Below the pieces are notes generated by a model. It had not been told where the DNA came from and ran no database searches. It saw only the letters and a list, made by a program, of their open reading frames with translations. DNA of 64,000 bases from Cymodocea nodosa (Eukaryota; Streptophyta; Magnoliopsida; Alismatales; Cymodoceaceae), in NCBI GenBank assembly GCA_036874045.1, contig CM072335.1, positions 26,853,501-26,917,500 of the forward strand, written 5' to 3'. Below are positions 13,501 to 33,540 of this stretch, piece by piece. The position numbers were made by a program, and so were the translations under genes. The first letter of the stretch is position 1. Each line of letters begins with the position of its first letter.

Positions 13501-16500
13501 TGTCTGTCATTTAATTTGAAAATTTGAGATATACATATCCATATATGTGTTTGTACCCCTATCTATATATTCATGCATCATAGTCTGTGACTGGAATCTA
13601 ATCTCAGAAGATCTATAGCGTCAGATGACTTGTAAGGCCATGTGGGATCAACTTTCGTCAGTGCAGTTAAAATGGGAAGCCAAAGATGGACACGGGACTG
13701 CAACATTTAATTAAAGGGATAGATATATTCACTTGCAATACTAGCAACAAGAGGTAAGAGTGAAAAAGAGATGACTTCAGGAGCTGTACTCTGCTTTGCT
13801 TGAGGTGCTGCAATGGGTGTAGGCTTGAAGTTGATTGAATCTACAATCTCTGGTGATACTATCATAGCAAATGAAATGGGATGTTGCGGAGTCTTTATTG
13901 AAATATACTTCAGTGTAGCTGAGCTGTATGCTTCACATGGTTAAAGTCAAGGAAGTCAAAGGTGAAAATTGAGAGTGACAGAACTTGGAGAAAAGTAAGG
14001 GATAGACAAAACTATGGCTAGGAAGATTAGGTGGCGTTTTGTATTCCATCATTTCTGATGCTCATTGTGTAGAGAGAACCTTGAATTAATGTAAATTACA
14101 AGTGGTCGCAACTTTCTGCTTTAAAAGTGCACTTGAATGCACTGCCAATTTATGTAAATGAATTTATATTAGTAGAAGCCATGGCTCTGAATTATGAAGT
14201 TTCTCTAGCCTTTCCATCTCGGTTTCTTTCATTACATCTATGCTAGGAAATTGCATCATGTTTACAGTGTATGGTTTTTTATTTTTATCATGCTTCATTT
14301 TACCTATACTGGTCTGGCATTTAAGTTTCAGACCATTAAGCAGATTCTGTTCACTTATGCTAACTCCCCCTACAAACTTTTCAGGCTGCTAAAGAAGCGA
14401 GATTTGACAAGGAGTCTATATCAAAATTCTTTCGCATGGTTGGTATCTAATTGTTACTTCTGCTTTCCTTATGGAAAGTTATTTGGAAACTTATTCAAAG
14501 TTTGAATCCTTATCAGTTGATCAAGAGAAGATACTTTTCCAATGAACAGCCTTTACAAAATCCTTGGTCCATACCTCCCGCACCAAATTCCATCTACCAT
14601 GCTGAAGAAATTTCGAGTGATGACAACAAATACAACAAGAACTTCAGGTAGGTCCTTTACTGCATTGGCGAATTTTTTTCTCTGATTTATTATCTCAATT
14701 GTTAGTTTGTTATTTTAATCTAACCATGCACTGCATTATGATTTTTTTTTCAAGAACATGGGATATAGTGAATAGAATTCTTTCCAAAGGTTTTCTTGAA
14801 TCTTAGTATTAGCATAGGAAGTACCATAATAGGATTAGGATGAGAATTTTCAATCTATATAGGGTACATAATCATTGTCTTAAGGAACATGCAGTATTCT
14901 GGAATCTTATTTTAAGTATTAGTGGAACCAACACAAATAGGCAGAGCTGCATCTAGTCGCAAGCCTATGTTTAGCTCCAGCCATTGTAGTCCAAAGTTCA
15001 TAACAAAGAAATGGAAAGTTGGAACTCCAGATTCATGTGATATTGTAGCATATATAAATTCATGATGGATTCACTAGAGAAATCATTATCGAAAGATTCC
15101 TTGCAAATGGCATTACAATTGCAACACCTGATTGATTGTTGAGATGGAATTTATTTTATATTGGGATTGCACCTAGTACTTTCAAGACCCACACAATTTC
15201 AAACTGAGATTAAGGAATTACCGACATTGAAAGATGATCTTGTTTGAAAGATATAATTTTTGTGCTTTGCCCGTTGAACCATGTAATCGGTATGAAACTT
15301 ATGTTCCAAGTGCAAAACTACTATTCATGATACATGACCAGTTCAACTCATGTGGCAAACTAAAGTTGATATTTAAATAAAGCATGATCAATCTACATGA
15401 CTACATCTATTCCATTGAAGATGCTCATTCTTTCTCCAGCCAATGGGATCTTTGCGAGTGCCTGTCCATTAAAATTTTAAAGTTTTCACGGTATACAGAA
15501 CAAGATGAACTATTGGTGTACTCAAACTCATTGTTGACATGAGAGATTCAAGTTTGTACTACTTGCACATTAGTGGGAACGTTGAAAATTCACCTCACTT
15601 AAGACCGGTTCGTATATTATTCCGGTTCGTATATACATTTATTTTAGGCTAAAACCTGACTGTAGATCTATGCATCAAAAATATCCTACATCGTCACAAG
15701 CAAGTTGCGTTGATGTCATGTCAATGCACTGCCAAGGTGGAATATCATGAAAATTTCATTCCTCTAGTTTTTCACAATTTGTGAAACATATAATTCTATC
15801 ATGAAAATTTCACTCTAGTTTTTCACAATTTGTGAAACATATACTTCTACAATTCAAGAATGCCATTCTACACCCTTGTTAATCCTCATGTGCATCTAGC
15901 CATCTATGCTCTCAAGGGAATGTTGTATGTACTCATATAATCTGCTAGGACATGAAAGCTGTACAATTGTTCATTAGTTGTCAAAAGAATGTCTGGAATT
16001 TGAAATGTAAAGTAATGAGACTTTTATCAGCACATATTTTTAGGGTGCTGCAAGTGTATAAGATCTTTACTGGTGGAGTTGGATGACCAAAAATGCCAAT
16101 TTAAGTTCTGGTCTATTTAGAAACAACCAACTGATGTGTAGTAGGGATTCATTGTCCTTCACCTGTATTTTATAGTGGTCCATCCAAATATGTTATGGTG
16201 TTAAGGTAGATTAATATATGGATATATTTAAAGCATATGTCCACATAAGGTGAATTTGGAGGGATGTTGATAATATTAGTCCTATATCGATAATAAAAAA
16301 ATATTGCACACCAAATATGTTATCCACTATTGCTTCTCAAAGTTTGTGTATCAATAAGTGGTTATCCCTCAAAGCTTGTCAAATACGTGTCTTGAAGATT
16401 TCCTTGTCTAGGTTGCCAGTATATACATATGCTGGTCACCTCCATGAAAATCATGAATTGTAATCCAGATATTAGTTTTATCATCTGTATATAATCTCAA

Positions 16501-18194
16501 GTCTTTTGTGGTGGATATAATCCGATTGACCCTTCAGATTTTTCTATAAATAGTTTGAATTTCCTAATGCTGACACTAGTAAAATTCTTAGTATCACTTT
16601 AATATCTTCCCATAAATACATGGGAAGGTAGATAGATTTTATTTTCAGACCACTATAAATATATTATGGAATTTTTTAGTTTAAATAAATAAGTATTGAC
16701 CATTTCTTTATCAAAAGGTCATAAAATTCAGAACTTTTCTATTGAATTTCATCCATTGATTTTTGAACGAAAAATAATAACAAATATAGCTTATATTAAG
16801 CTGAAACATTAATACGTAATAGATTATATTATAGATTAAGTAATTGTATACTTATTGTTAATTTTAGAAAATAAAATGTTTAAAAAAGTGGGCGACCAAG
16901 AAAATTTTCATGGTGACACCACTAGAAATAGTTTTATGTCCCATAAATGGTTTTGAATTACATGAGATATCCCTTTCAACAAGTGATGGATGTTATATTA
17001 GGCCTTTTTTTGAATAGATGTGGTATTAATATCTAATGAAAGGTGAATATCTAACTTCAATTCAATTGATTATGTGCAAAAAAGTTCTTTTAATATATGA
17101 AATGTACAAGTCTTCTTTCCATTTTCACGAGACTACTAACAGTATCAAGTAAATTAACTATAATAATTTAATTGGTCAAGGATATCATACTCTTGGTGTC
17201 CTCCAATATTTAAACCCGGGAGAATGTAAATAATACTTATCATTATCAAAAAAATATTGGCATCGGGTATCAATATAGTAATAGGCATCATATTACAAAA
17301 CAGAGATCATACTACTATTATTCAGCTTGCAGTATAAACTTGGCGATATGATTATCATTTCTGATATTTACTTTTCTAACTTATGGTAATGTAGATAGAT
17401 TTCTTTCTTCTTCTACAAGTAATTTATTGTTATTTATGTTGATATTATGCACCAAAATGATCACCGGCACTTCCTCCTTTATTGTGGCACTTTTATCCGT
17501 AAACATTTGGTATTTTCACTTTAAATTTGAAACAGGATTTAAAACACTGATCGTTAAATATTGACTTTTCTTGTGCTCCTCAGGATCTGTAAACCCGCAA
17601 GGAATTTCACCAATTTGCAAAAATAGGAAGTCTAGTATTAGATTAGGATATGTCAAGCGTTCCAGATTCCAGGCAGGTGGTCTGGCAAATACTAGTTATA
17701 GATACGTTAGTTATTCACTCAAAATGAGTGTGGTTGCACGATGGCATCTTATGCATTCGTAGTGACATTACGGGCCTAATTGGATGCAACGGTTAAAAAC
17801 ATTTGCTGTTCAATTGAGCTAGAAAACAATAGTCTAGAGCCACTGGTTGTTGTTTAACCTTACCAAATCAATAGAATTATGCAAATCAGCTTAAGTTCGT
17901 GGCAAAAGCATAATTATTTCCTTTGCGTAAATTCTTTCTCAGCCAAGCTTGTGGCTCAGATGAATGCAACATATTTTCTTTTACCAGCCGACAGTCCTAG
18001 GTTTCTGTAGATGTTCTATATTTCTGATGTTTATCTCCGGCGGAATATAATTTCATGTGATGTATGCCTGCAGTATGCATACCGAATCTTTCCAAAGCAA
18101 CACATTCCCTCTTCCTGCACAACGCAATTTGGTACCGCCTTCAGTGTCGGGTAGCGGCAGTACAAAATCAAGACGAGCAGATATTAATGTTTGA
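10537..18194 (+). CDS. LIP1: LIP1-type small GTPase (light insensitive period 1)
   Basis: Atypical plant Ras-superfamily GTPase; Arabidopsis LIP1 affects circadian period and light input and lacks prenylation. Exons: 10537-10630, 11950-12041, 12120-12261, 12548-12852, 14385-14438, 14517-14647, 18074-18194 (939 nt, 312 aa). The P-loop GDSGVGKTS lies at residues 29-37, split by intron 1. WDICGHE (89-95) takes the place of the usual DTAGQE, and NKVD is at 160-163. A family-specific block LIKRRYF precedes a low-complexity tail. The last exon was assigned by phase: joining AG at 14647 to T at 18074 gives Ser and then a tail with PLPAQRNL and the C-terminus ADINV, the LIP1-type ending. A different acceptor near 17583 gives an early stop and was rejected. 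There is no CAAX box. Intron 6 is 3.4 kb and carries repeats. The start ATG begins MFWREKER; an open frame upstream has no ATG. Confidence 0.93.
15743..15852. repeat. Short imperfect tandem duplication in LIP1 intron 6
   Basis: A unit of about 55 bases beginning ATCATGAAAATTTCA and containing TTTTTCACAATTTGTGAAAC occurs at about 15743 and again at about 15798 with few changes. Each unit holds a small palindrome (TTCACAATTTGTGAA). It is not coding. Confidence 0.7.
16200..16660 (+). mobile_element. Possible LTR retrotransposon end or solo LTR in LIP1 intron 6
   Basis: A purine-rich stretch (TTTGGAGGGA) is followed at 16265 by TGTTGATAATATTAGTCC, which looks like a polypurine tract next to an LTR start; AGTCCTATATCG resembles the opening of several plant LTRs. 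A TATA-like CTATAAATAG lies at about 16543. No second LTR, clear end or coding remnant was found, so this is tentative. Confidence 0.35.
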
Positions 18195-19471
18195 TCGGAT
18201 TTGGTATTTCACGTTCTGGAATGGCAACTTTACCGTCGAATTGTTCCTCGATTGAGTTCTTTTTTCCCACCTTTCACGATGTTGGACTGTCCCCTCCACT
18301 GACCCTACAATTTGAAGACGGTGAAGCATCTCTTTAACTGACGGTGAAGCATTTGTATGTCAGATCATGAAAATAGTTTGACAATGTTTTTGCACTTAAA
18401 TGTATAAAATGTATTTCGTGATGGGAGGACATGGAACAGGTCCATATAATGCCATAAATGCTTTAGAGCAACACATGCAAATGATATTGTATTATTTCAT
18501 TATACTTTTCATTACTACAGGCCACTAAACGGGAATCTTACCCTTTCTACTTTCGTACCGTGCATTTTTTAAGCCATTATTCTAACTTGTACTCCAAAAC
18601 CATATAGAAGATTCTAACTTGTGGTTTGGCTTCCTTTTAGTAAAATAATGAAAGCAAGAGGAAAATCATCTTTAGCTATCATTGTGTCAGATTTTGGTTA
18701 CTAATTTTTGTTGTTTTTCCAGGTGACCTTAAAACCTTCTCTAAACAAGTATAAAAAATAGATTCTAGGTAATATCAAATTGATTTTACACAATCCTTTA
18801 TGGTTTGCTATTTTTACTCGCAGAAAAAATTTAATTCTCATCAATTTTCAAGATTTTACATGACCTCTATGACAAGAAATCTGATTTTAAAATAGAAACA
18901 AGATAAAAACAAGATTTAAAATTAACCATAAATCTTACAATTTTCATAGCATTGAAGTTAACGTAAAATTGCAATTTTACAAAATTATTCTTTCTCAAAA
19001 TAGTATCCAAATAAAACCTTAAATTCCATTGCTTGTACCTAACAAAAATACCAACAAAGCTTTAAAAACAATCCAAATGTAAACAATGGAGACGATATTG
19101 AGATAAAATATGTTCTCTAATTCCAGGGCATCTTCTAACGCTACCAATCTACTAAAATGTGAAAGTTCCAATATATAAAGAAGAGTGCCACTAGCAACAA
19201 CTAGTAACAGGTAAGTAAATTTAAATCTAGAAAAAGCAATATAATCAAACTACTACATTATAGTCAAATAAATAATAACCTAGAGCTTCCTTTTGTTTTA
19301 CTATTCGCACTAAACCCACAAAATTCCAGGGCACCTGAGTGCAGATGGAAACAAACAGCAGAGTAGGATAAACATGATACTCGGAGATGACAATGACGCA
19401 CCAAAAAATTAAATAAATTAAGTAAATTAATCAAGCACATGCCTAGACACAAAAGATGGATGGTAATGGCT
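18195..19471. other. Intergenic DNA between convergent LIP1 and PABP
   Basis: Holds the 3' flanks of both convergent genes. It is AT-rich and I see no other gene. AATAAA-like signals occur but cannot be assigned with confidence. Confidence 0.5.
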
Positions 19472-27770
<8,299 letters not shown>

Positions 27771-30498
27771 ATGCTCCGTTCGCTTGACTCCGCCACCACG
27801 TCCTCGCTCTCCCGCCCTCGCCGGAAACCACCCATTCCCACCTCCTCCAGCGCCCAATCTCTCCACCACCACCACCACCAGCACCCCAACTCCCTCTCTT
27901 TCCGTCCGCAACCCCAACAATCACCCTTCCCTTCTTGGTCATCGCACCTACACGCCTCATCCCGCTCAAACGTATCATGCTCCGATGCACCAAATAAGCA
28001 AGCCAACCAACCACCCATCCATTCCCGTTTCAAAACATGGGCTGAGAAGGCGGCGGTGGCCGTCGTGGTCGTCGGGGCCGCGGCCTTGGCCGGAGCTTAC
28101 CCCTGCAGGCCGTCCATGTCGGCTCCCATCGACCCACCCGCAGGTTTGGAGGAGAATGCCGGGAACGCGACGGAGGAGGGAGAAGAGGAAGGGTACGTGA
28201 GGTTGTTGGAGAGGGATCCTCGGGACATGGGGGCGCTGAAGATGGCGTTCTACGGGGAGATGAGGAAAGGGAAGATGACGGAGGCTGCGAAGTACGTGGA
28301 GAGGATGAGGGATGTCGAGCCTTGGGAGGTGGAGTGGAGGTTGTTGCAGGCCCTGACGTACGAGCTGATGGGTGAGTTGGGGAAGGCAAAGAAGATGTTT
28401 CTGGAGCTTCTGGAGGAGAAGCCTCTCCTGGTCAGAGCTTTACATGTATGCCTACTGTACTCAAATTCTGTCCTCGTTCTTTCTTTTGTTTTGTAAATAT
28501 GCCAAGACTTTTGCCATATTCCCTCACTGGTGCTGGTCCGGTGTGCAGTGTTCTACGTTCTGGCAGTAGTTCATAGTTGCGAATTCGTGAAAAATCCAGC
28601 TGAAACTATATATTGGCATCTCATTTCACGGGTTCAGTGGGAAGGAAGCTTTGGATGACCTTAAACCCAATAAGTCGATCTAAATTGATGTTGATATGGT
28701 AGATGAGCTAGGTTTTTATTGCGTCTATTGTTGTAAGCATTGTGGGAATAAGATGTCACCGTTTGCTCTTTTGAGTTGCTTACTCTTAAAGAATAGTTGT
28801 GTTTGGAGAGCTTTAGTATTGATTTGTTGGCTTCCACAGAGATTTGCATCACCCGAAGAAAGCTTCTCATTGGATAGAAGAGTGGAAAACATTGTAGATG
28901 TGTAAGGAGTGATCTCCGCAAACTTTTTTTTTCTCTCCCTGTTTTTTACTTTAGTGTAAGTTCGTCGTAAAGTACAGCCAGTCATTCACAACAGCATAGC
29001 AAATAAAATGGTGGTGATATCTGGATGAAATGTTGGTGTGACATGATGATGGTGATTTAATTGCACAAACTGTCTACTCTCTTAAAACTGAAATGTCTGA
29101 TCTCCTTATATTAAGAATATCAAGAAATTCATGAATAAGTATGATGTTAATGCAATCCAAGAAGGAAAAGAGGTTGATTGTCATAGAAGTTTCATTTTGT
29201 TTTAATTAGAAGTTTTATTTGATAGTGAAGCGGGTTTAACATATTCATCCTCTTACCAGAACATCCCCCAAGGGCTGTCCTTCACGACTAGCAAAAACTT
29301 TGAATAAATCTGACGTTGATGCAATTTAAAAAGAAAAAAGATTGATTATCATAGAAGTTCCATTTTGCATTAATTAGAATATTGCCTACTTGATGGAAAA
29401 GCTGGTTTAACATATTTATCGCGTTACTAAAGGGAATCCTGCCAATTAGATGTTTCTAATGTGGTAAGACTGGAACATGAAATGCTTATCTATCCATGAG
29501 TAATCAGTACTATGCATCATTTCATGGCCTTCATGTACATTTCATGTATTTCACTGTCACAACTTTCTTCTCAGGGGCTAGCGTTGGTATTGCACAAGAA
29601 TCATGAAGATGCTGCTGTTTTTGAGATGTTAAACAAGGCTTTAGAGCTTGCTCATCGTGAACACAGAGTCATAGAGGAGCGCAATATCCAAATACTAATT
29701 GCACAGATGCATGCTGTTATGGTGATTATTTGGGAATACCTTGCAGTTGTTTAGTTGTTATAATTGCATTTCTTCTGTGATTAAGGTCGGCTATTGTACG
29801 TACAAAAAAAATTCTACCGTACAGTTGGTTTATTTTCTTAATTCTCTGGTAAAATGTTGGAAAACAACCAATTAATGATTAAGTTAGTGCTTATTTTAAG
29901 TTGTTTGCATTATTTGCAGGGTGACTTAGAAAGTAGTCTAAAAAGATTTCAAGAGCTTGTTGACGAGAATCCTAGAGATTTTCGTCCATTTCTCTGTCAG
30001 GTATGATTTTCTTTGTTAGGTTTTCTTGTTGGCCTGCTTACTGCAGGCAGGACCATAACAGTATTTTGCTCCCTACATATACAAGTATATGTGCGAGGAA
30101 GGTAAACTCAAAAATATTTAACATTTGTGTGATGGAGGGGCTTCTTTTCTGATCAGTCACAATATAGGAGCTTTAGTCTCTCCAGAGTATGCTGTTGCCT
30201 ATTGTTCAATGTTCATGGTCTTGATCTCAACCAGCTATGTTAGACAACTTTCTTCTGCTTGGTCATTTAGACTGACTAAACTGATTTTTGTTATGTTGGA
30301 AAATGTGTCCAGGGAATAATTTACAGTCTGTTAGGCAAGAAAACTGAGGCCGACCAACAGTTTGAGAACTACCGAAGTCTTGTGCCTGAGGAATTCCCTC
30401 AGAGAAGCTTTTTGGACGACGTTGTACTTTTGGCAAAAACAGAACCTTCAGCACGTCTGAAGGAAGAATTTGAATGTGAATTCTCATTCAAGAAGTGA
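27771..30498 (+). CDS. SG1: Chloroplast-targeted TPR protein, SLOW GREEN 1-like
   Basis: Exons: 27771-28445, 29575-29721, 29920-30000, 30313-30498 (1089 nt, 362 aa), all phase 0 with GT-AG borders. The N-terminus is rich in Ser, Pro, His and Arg, as in a chloroplast transit peptide. A hydrophobic segment follows near residues 93-108 (AVAVVVVGAAALAGAY), possibly a membrane anchor or thylakoid-directing segment. The rest is helical repeats of TPR type: AAKYVERM, GELGKAKKMFLELL, GDLESSLKRFQELV with NPRDFRPFLCQG, and GKKTEADQQFENYRSLVP. This layout and the ending resemble SLOW GREEN 1 and its relatives, TPR proteins needed for chloroplast development. The TPR and plastid calls are firm; the exact paralogue is an inference. 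It is divergent from the PABP gene. Confidence 0.85.
29136..29445. repeat. Imperfect tandem duplication in intron 1 of the TPR gene
   Basis: Two units about 167 bases apart begin near 29136 and 29303. Shared blocks include GATTGTCATAGAAGTTTCATTTT / GATTATCATAGAAGTTCCATTTT-type stretches and GGTTTAACATATT. The units differ by many substitutions, so the duplication is old. It is not coding. Confidence 0.7.
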
Positions 30499-32340
30499 TG
30501 CATGGATAAATTCCCTTCTTTCCTGGAAGAAGCATATCTACCACAAGTTGTTTGCATAGAAAGGTAAGACCCTATTATCATGATAAATAGGATTTATTGA
30601 TGGCTTTCTGGATCAAAATTTGATTCCACTCTAATGAAATGAATTTCCTATGTCAATACATCGTTGCCGGTATTCTTTGAGCTGGCAGCAAATTAAATTA
30701 CGGATTTTTCTCCATAAGATATCGATTGCAGTTTCTTCCTCATGAGTAGCGATTCCCACGCCGAATTGCCCAACTACTAACCTTCTGTTAATGGCAATGC
30801 AGGTATGTATTGGTTACTTCTGTCCGTTAAGAATTGAAGGAATCCATTATATTTGATAGAACTATAGTGACGCATGATCCCAAAAAAACAGATGACATTA
30901 GAAACATCCCCACGTATGCACAAGATGGCATCATAACAAAGTCTGCACCCTCAAGTCTGCAGTCATGATAATTTTTAAGCCAATAAATAAAAAAAACATC
31001 ATCGTCCTTCTCAGGAAACTAAATTATTATGCTTTGCATGAAGAAAATATGAGTGGATAGAAATTAAATTTGTTGCAACTTAAAATAGAAATGGAAAAGC
31101 GTTTCCATGTGGCGTTATTATGAAATTTTTATCGTAATGGTGCTAATTTCTTTATTATTTAATTTTTAAAAAGATATTTCTATTAAAGACAAATACTTAT
31201 TTAATTTAAATAAAAATTTAACATGTATTTATAATCATCTAATGATAAAATTCATATAGCCATTCCTACTCTCATATATTTATAGAAAAAATAAGGGCAC
31301 CTCTAGAAATGTTTCCTATCTCTGTCACTAGGAAATACGACCCCAAGTAGGAAAAACCCTAATTTCACCTCTCCTGTAGATAAGTTTTAAATAAAAAGAA
31401 AAAGAAGAGTTGAGCCGAAAGAAAAGCTAAACTTAGGAACTCAGGCTTGCGTTATAGGCATAACAACAATCTTTCTTTTCATTTTTTTTATCCATAATTA
31501 AATTTCTGTTACTATTCAAATTTAAATATTTTTTCATGATTTTTGATCAAGCAATTTTTACCATTCAAAGTTTTAATCTTTCCTCTACCCTTTTTAATTT
31601 CACCTACATTATTAGTTAATTTTGTTTTCCTGACATGTGTATCTATATGCTTCGATGGATATGAACCAACCATTTAAGATGATTTTATCTTATTTTATGC
31701 TCAATCTGTGAAACTCTTGTATTAAAAAATCATGAAATAATACGTTATTAATTAATGATAAAATAAGAGTTATCATATGTTAGTAATTAATGATAATTAT
31801 TCAAAACGAATGACGTTATTATTTAATTATAATTATGATATGTTGTTAATTATAAGTGTTATGTTTAATTTGACACCTTTAGGTGAAGGAGGAACGCGTG
31901 AAGACGGTGAAGTTTCCTTTTTCGGTGGTGGTAAACATGTCCAACTTTGTGTCTGTGAAGCCTAAATTGTAGCAACTATTTCGTGTGAGTGACCCAAATA
32001 TTAGGGTTAGCCTAAATTGTAGCAAAATCTCATGGAACGCTTGGTTTCATCAAGGGAAGTTTAGATGCGCGAGGATTTTTAGCGAAAGAAGAAGGTACCG
32101 TTAGATAATCCTAGCTATATAACGCATAAAATGTTATCATGAACAAAAGGCAAAAAGCTCAAGGAATCGCAAGTAAATCTTCCTTCTTCCAAAATGTTCG
32201 ATAAACATCACACGAAGATTATTACTCAGGCATGATCGTCGATTATGTTCTTTCATATGTATTATATATCATAGAACATTATTTTTATATTTAGTTTGCA
32301 TACATAAATAATTAGTAAAACCAGAACATTACTTATTTTA
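30499..32340. other. AT-rich intergenic DNA
   Basis: Holds the 3' flank of the TPR gene and AT-rich DNA. A telo-box-like AAACCCTAA lies near 31366. The short phrase GCCTAAATTGTAGCAA occurs twice (about 31960 and 32011). No gene recognised. Confidence 0.45.
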
Positions 32341-33300
32341 GTAATATAATTAGCAATAAACATCCATATGTAGATGATGTTATTATTACTAGAAATAATA
32401 ATAATTGCACTGTGCGAATTTCATCGGTAAAGTTAGTTAGCAGAACTTTTGCCATAAAAGATCTCTGGGGCAATCGTATCATTTCCTTGGAATGGAAGTC
32501 ATCTATGAAGATAAGTCTCTATTTTTATCTCAATCTCATTATGCTTTATCTCTTCTAAGAAAAATTTTACATGTTAAGACTGTAATTCTGTTGAAACACC
32601 TTTTGCCAATTAAAACCAATCGATGTCTTTCCAAGCGTATCTCTGAATTCAAAGATGCTGCATTACGTTATCTTGGAGTCACAAGACGGGACCTATCTTA
32701 TGCCGTAAACATCTTTACTCAATCTATGCATTGTCCTAGATACCATCATCTTCTTCTTCCAGAATGAGTATTTCGATATATTAAAGGAACCTTAAAAGAC
32801 TATAATCTTGATTATACTCACACATATCATCGTCTAACCTCCGTGCACGCAAATTGGAGATCATATCCTTCTACACGAAGATCTATCACAGGCTATTGTA
32901 TCTTTATGGGAGTGAAATTGTGTTGTATGGATTGCGACAGGCCAACCAACTGTTTCCAGAAGCTCCATAGAAGCTATGGAGTACACGGCTGCAGAAATGA
33001 CATGGCTGACACATTTATTCTGAGAATCAGGTATGCAAAAATAGTTTGCACTCCAAAGGTTTACTGCGATAATGAAAGTGCAATTTCTTTGTCTATCAAT
33101 CCCAACCTTCACAATAAGACAAAAACATATTTCTCTCGACTACCATTTTATCCGAGAGAAAGTTTCGAAGTCACTCGCTATGAACGCGGTATGTATGTTA
33201 GCACAAACGAACAGGTGGCGAATATCTTCAAAAAATCTCTTGATAATGTGAAGTTGAAGTATTTCATCAACAAGCGCAGCCTTGTTTCAAGATAGAGTGC
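32341..33300 (+). mobile_element. Ty1/copia retrotransposon remnant (RT and RNase H)
   Basis: Reading across frames gives, in order: PYVDDVIIT (the reverse transcriptase active site, YVDD at 32367-32378), FAIKDLWG, then MEVIYEDKSLFLSQSHYAL and YLGVTRRDLSYAVNIFTQSMH from about 32490. The RNase H part follows at 32843-33295: STRRSITGYCIFMG, VYCDNESAISLSINPNLHNKTK and EQVANIFKKSL. Frameshifts and stops separate these blocks, and the first catalytic Asp of RNase H (HADW in intact elements) is Asn here. The gag, protease, integrase and LTRs were not seen. It ends about 240 bases before the duplicated VDR segment begins. Confidence 0.85.
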
Positions 33301-33540
33301 GTATTGCAAATATTAATCAGATCCATACGATAGAGAGAGTTCAGACCAACCACCTTGTTTATTTTGAGTTTGTTAATTAATTGCTTAATTTGATTGTCGT
33401 TTATTAATCCCTTTGAAAGCTGGTCACGTTATGATTGTAACGAATCTTCCTTATTTCAATATATGTATTATTCTCGAAAGTCCGATTAAAGTATCTCCTC
33501 CTGCAATCATGCACTCCTCTAGATGTAAGGTAACACCATC

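Noticed and set aside
17571-17762. Plus-strand frame after a CAG at 17583 as the next LIP1 exon
   Set aside because: In the phase required it stops after about 16 codons and lacks the LIP1 C-terminal features; the 18074 exon supplies them.
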